Shown here: positions 62,488-64,000 of the stretch, piece after piece
Layout: every line of letters starts with the position of its first letter
Numbering within the stretch: the first letter of the stretch is position 1
NCBI GenBank assembly: GCA_041619555.1
Contig: JBFKDQ010000002.1
Coordinates: forward strand, 92,111 to 156,110
Reading direction: 5' to 3'
Length of the DNA stretch: 64,000 nucleotides
From: Oceanococcus sp041619555
GTDB taxonomy: Bacteria; Pseudomonadota; Gammaproteobacteria; Nevskiales; Oceanococcaceae
The notes under the pieces: model-generated
Seen by the model: the letters and a program-made list of their open reading frames with translations, nothing else
Databases searched by the model: none
What the model was told of the DNA's origin: nothing
Made by a program: the position numbers and the translations under genes

Positions 62488-62666
62488 CTTGTGCCTCCGA
62501 AGTGCAGGGTCGGTCAAAGTGACATTTCTTGCCGTGAAATGCCAAGCCAACGATCGATGATGCGGAAGGCCCGAGAGGAGGTCCGGCGGCCGCACCGTCC
62601 TGGGCGGAAATCTTACGCTCGATCCTCTATTCTCCCGGTTCCTGAATCCGGCTATTGGTCACCGTC

Positions 62667-63350
62667 ATGTCGCAGATCATTCTGCATCAATGGGAAATGT
62701 CTCCGTTCTGCAATAAAGCGCGCCGCATGTTGCGGCACAAGAATCTTGCCTACAGCAGCGTTGAGTACAACGGCCTGCTGGCGCGCAAGGCCGCAAGCCT
62801 GACCGCACAAGGTACGCTGCCGGTGCTGGATTGCGATGGTGAACGGGTGGTGGATAGCAGCGCCATCGGCCATTTTCTGGATCGGCGTTTTCCCGACAGG
62901 CCGTTGTGGCCAACCGATCCCTTGCATCGCGCCCAGGTGCGTTTCTGGGAGGATTGGGCGGGCACCAGCCTGTATGCCTACGAAGTGTATCTGCGCATGA
63001 TGGTCGCCGGCCCGCTGGAGAAGGCGCTGGATCTGATCTGTGCCGGCCGCCCCGCCTGGGAGCGGGCCGTGCTCAAGCAGGTGTTCAAACGTCGTTATCC
63101 GAAGAAAATGCACAGCCTCGGTCTGGGGCGTCTGTCGCCCGAGCAGGTGGAAACGCAGTTTCTGCAGCATCTCGACGATCTCGAAGTGATTCTGTCTTCA
63201 CGCCAGTGGCTGGTCGGCGAGGCTCTGAGCATCGCCGACATGTCCGTTGCCGCCCAGTTGGAAGAAATCCTGCGCACCAGCGATCTGGCGAATCGTGTGC
63301 GGCAGCGCGCGGCGGTGATGCAGTGGTTGGGAAGGGTCGCAGAGGATTGA
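62667..63350 (+). CDS. Glutathione S-transferase family protein
   Basis: 227 residues. N-terminal thioredoxin-like domain: MSPFCNKARRML (about 11-20) holds a single Cys at the usual active-site position; TLPVLDCDGERVVDSSAI near 50-67 binds glutathione. An all-helical C-terminal domain follows, with WLVGEALSIADMSVAAQL near 185-203 as the N-capping box region. Substrate unknown. ATG 62667 is used; TTG 62655 lies just upstream. Confidence 0.87.
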   Translation: MSQIILHQWEMSPFCNKARRMLRHKNLAYSSVEYNGLLARKAASLTAQGTLPVLDCDGERVVDSSAIGHFLDRRFPDRPLWPTDPLHRAQVRFWEDWAGTSLYAYEVYLRMMVAGPLEKALDLICAGRPAWERAVLKQVFKRRYPKKMHSLGLGRLSPEQVETQFLQHLDDLEVILSSRQWLVGEALSIADMSVAAQLEEILRTSDLANRVRQRAAVMQWLGRVAED

Positions 63351-63505
63351 GAGCCCTATTGTTCTGGTATTGCGGTGGTTTTTGCGCCTGCCGCTGGCGG
63401 GCAGGCGAGGGGTCGCGAGGGAAACGGCCGCGACCAGAGTTCAATCAATCACTCATGGTCCGAAAAAATCGGGCCGGTCCCGGCCACTGAGACGACGCGA
63501 GATCG

Positions 63506-64000
63506 ATGAGAAAAGACTGCGCCTTGATTGTGGGTGTCGGCGATCGCAACGGCCTTGGCGGAGCAACTGCAGCGCTCGTTGGCAGCCAGGGGCTGCACGT
63601 CTTCATGGTGGGCCGAACGGCCGGCAGGCTCGGTCCGCTGATCTCGGAAATCGAGTCTGCTGGCGGCTCGGCGGAAGCTCTCACAGCAGACTGCACTCAG
63701 CCAGGCGACATGCGACGTGTGTTTTCGCATATCAAGGGGGGCGCAAACCCTCTGCGATTTGTGCTTTACAACACCGGTCGCAACATTCCGTCCGCCTTCC
63801 TCAAGTCCGAACTGAGATCAATCGACGATCACTTCAAGCGTGGCGCCTATGGAGGCTTGCTCACGGGCCAGGGGGCATTGCGCCTGATGCTGGAACAGGA
63901 TGCCATCCACGGGCATCGCGGGTCGATTTTCTACACAGGCGCCAGCGCATCGCTGCGAGGCAGGCCCATGTTTGCAGGATTTTCCGCGGCGAAGGCAGGA
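63506..64000 (+). CDS. SDR-family oxidoreductase lacking the catalytic Tyr (cut by the window end)
   Basis: 165 codons visible, no stop before 64000. The cofactor motif reads VGVGDRNGLGGA near 9-20. YNTGRN near 90 corresponds to the NAG region. The catalytic Ser is in YTGASASLRG near 148, but the Tyr of YxxxK is Phe (FAGFSAAKAG), as in a known non-canonical SDR subgroup. ATG 63506 follows CGAGATCG, with no strong ribosome site. It may be a non-catalytic or altered-mechanism enzyme. Confidence 0.78.
   Translation, partial: MRKDCALIVGVGDRNGLGGATAALVGSQGLHVFMVGRTAGRLGPLISEIESAGGSAEALTADCTQPGDMRRVFSHIKGGANPLRFVLYNTGRNIPSAFLKSELRSIDDHFKRGAYGGLLTGQGALRLMLEQDAIHGHRGSIFYTGASASLRGRPMFAGFSAAKAG

Noticed and set aside
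1..64000. CRISPR array, prophage, complete IS or known defence system
   Set aside because: No regularly spaced repeats, no phage structural genes or integrase, no full transposase and no recognisable defence genes were seen on either strand.

Overview
The window reads as chromosomal DNA from a GC-rich gammaproteobacterium. Evidence is the gene order: perM-hda, hemA-prfA-prmC, lolB-ispE-tRNA-Gln-prs-rplY-pth-ychF, rsmG-parA-parB-atpIBEFHAGDC-glmU-glmS. The closeness of parAB, the atp operon and glmUS suggests that the right-centre lies near oriC. I cannot place it to family; the order resembles Xanthomonadales/Chromatiales-type genomes more than enterics.

Layout. 1-2.1 kb (+): tail of an unknown protein, perM, hda. 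2.1-8.6 kb (-): a tightly overlapping oligopeptide ABC operon (SBP, oppBCDF) that runs by 4-bp overlaps into wrbA and a DUF2069 membrane gene. 8.7-15.5 kb: a LysM lipoprotein (+), then hemA-prfA-prmC-moeB-JAB-like-proS (-). 15.7-22.5 kb (+): TPR protein, lolB, ispE, tRNA-Gln (overlapping the ispE stop), prs, rplY, pth, ychF, tRNA-Met with promoter and terminator. 22.7-29.5 kb: a secreted subtilase with a GlyGly-CTERM sorting tail, two putative outer-membrane proteins, DUF938 and rlmJ. 29.5-34.4 kb (-): hydrolase, Ser/Thr kinase-cNMP fusion, nth, SDR, thiolase. 34.5-40.7 kb: class V aminotransferase, HIT protein, ampE, cobalamin adenosyltransferase, ald, mltD. 40.8-55.4 kb (+): patatin-like lipase, DUF6524, rsmG, parAB, complete ATP synthase operon, glmU, glmS.

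55.4-64 kb differs sharply from the rest: coding density falls and gene fragments appear. They are an outer-membrane-protein N-terminus, a decayed second copy of a LuxR HTH tail, an IS5-like transposase scrap, and the 3' end of a second GlyGly-CTERM protein with an in-frame TAG. Among them stand intact regulators (PAS/LuxR-type, NIT-HAMP-GGDEF, Crp/Fnr), a VOC protein, a GST and a truncated atypical SDR. I read this as a decaying accessory region beside the conserved atp-glmS block.

Functional links: peptide uptake (opp); translation and tRNA functions (prfA, prmC, proS, pth, hemA); outer-membrane and wall biogenesis (lolB, mltD, glmU/S); energy (atp); chromosome control (hda, parAB). No CRISPR array, complete insertion sequence, prophage or clear defence island was found. 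I did not find one convincing new multi-gene system. The most unusual items are the JAB-like protein lacking metal ligands beside moeB, the divergent rlmJ/OMP pair with interleaved start codons, the kinase-cNMP fusion, and the relics downstream of glmS.
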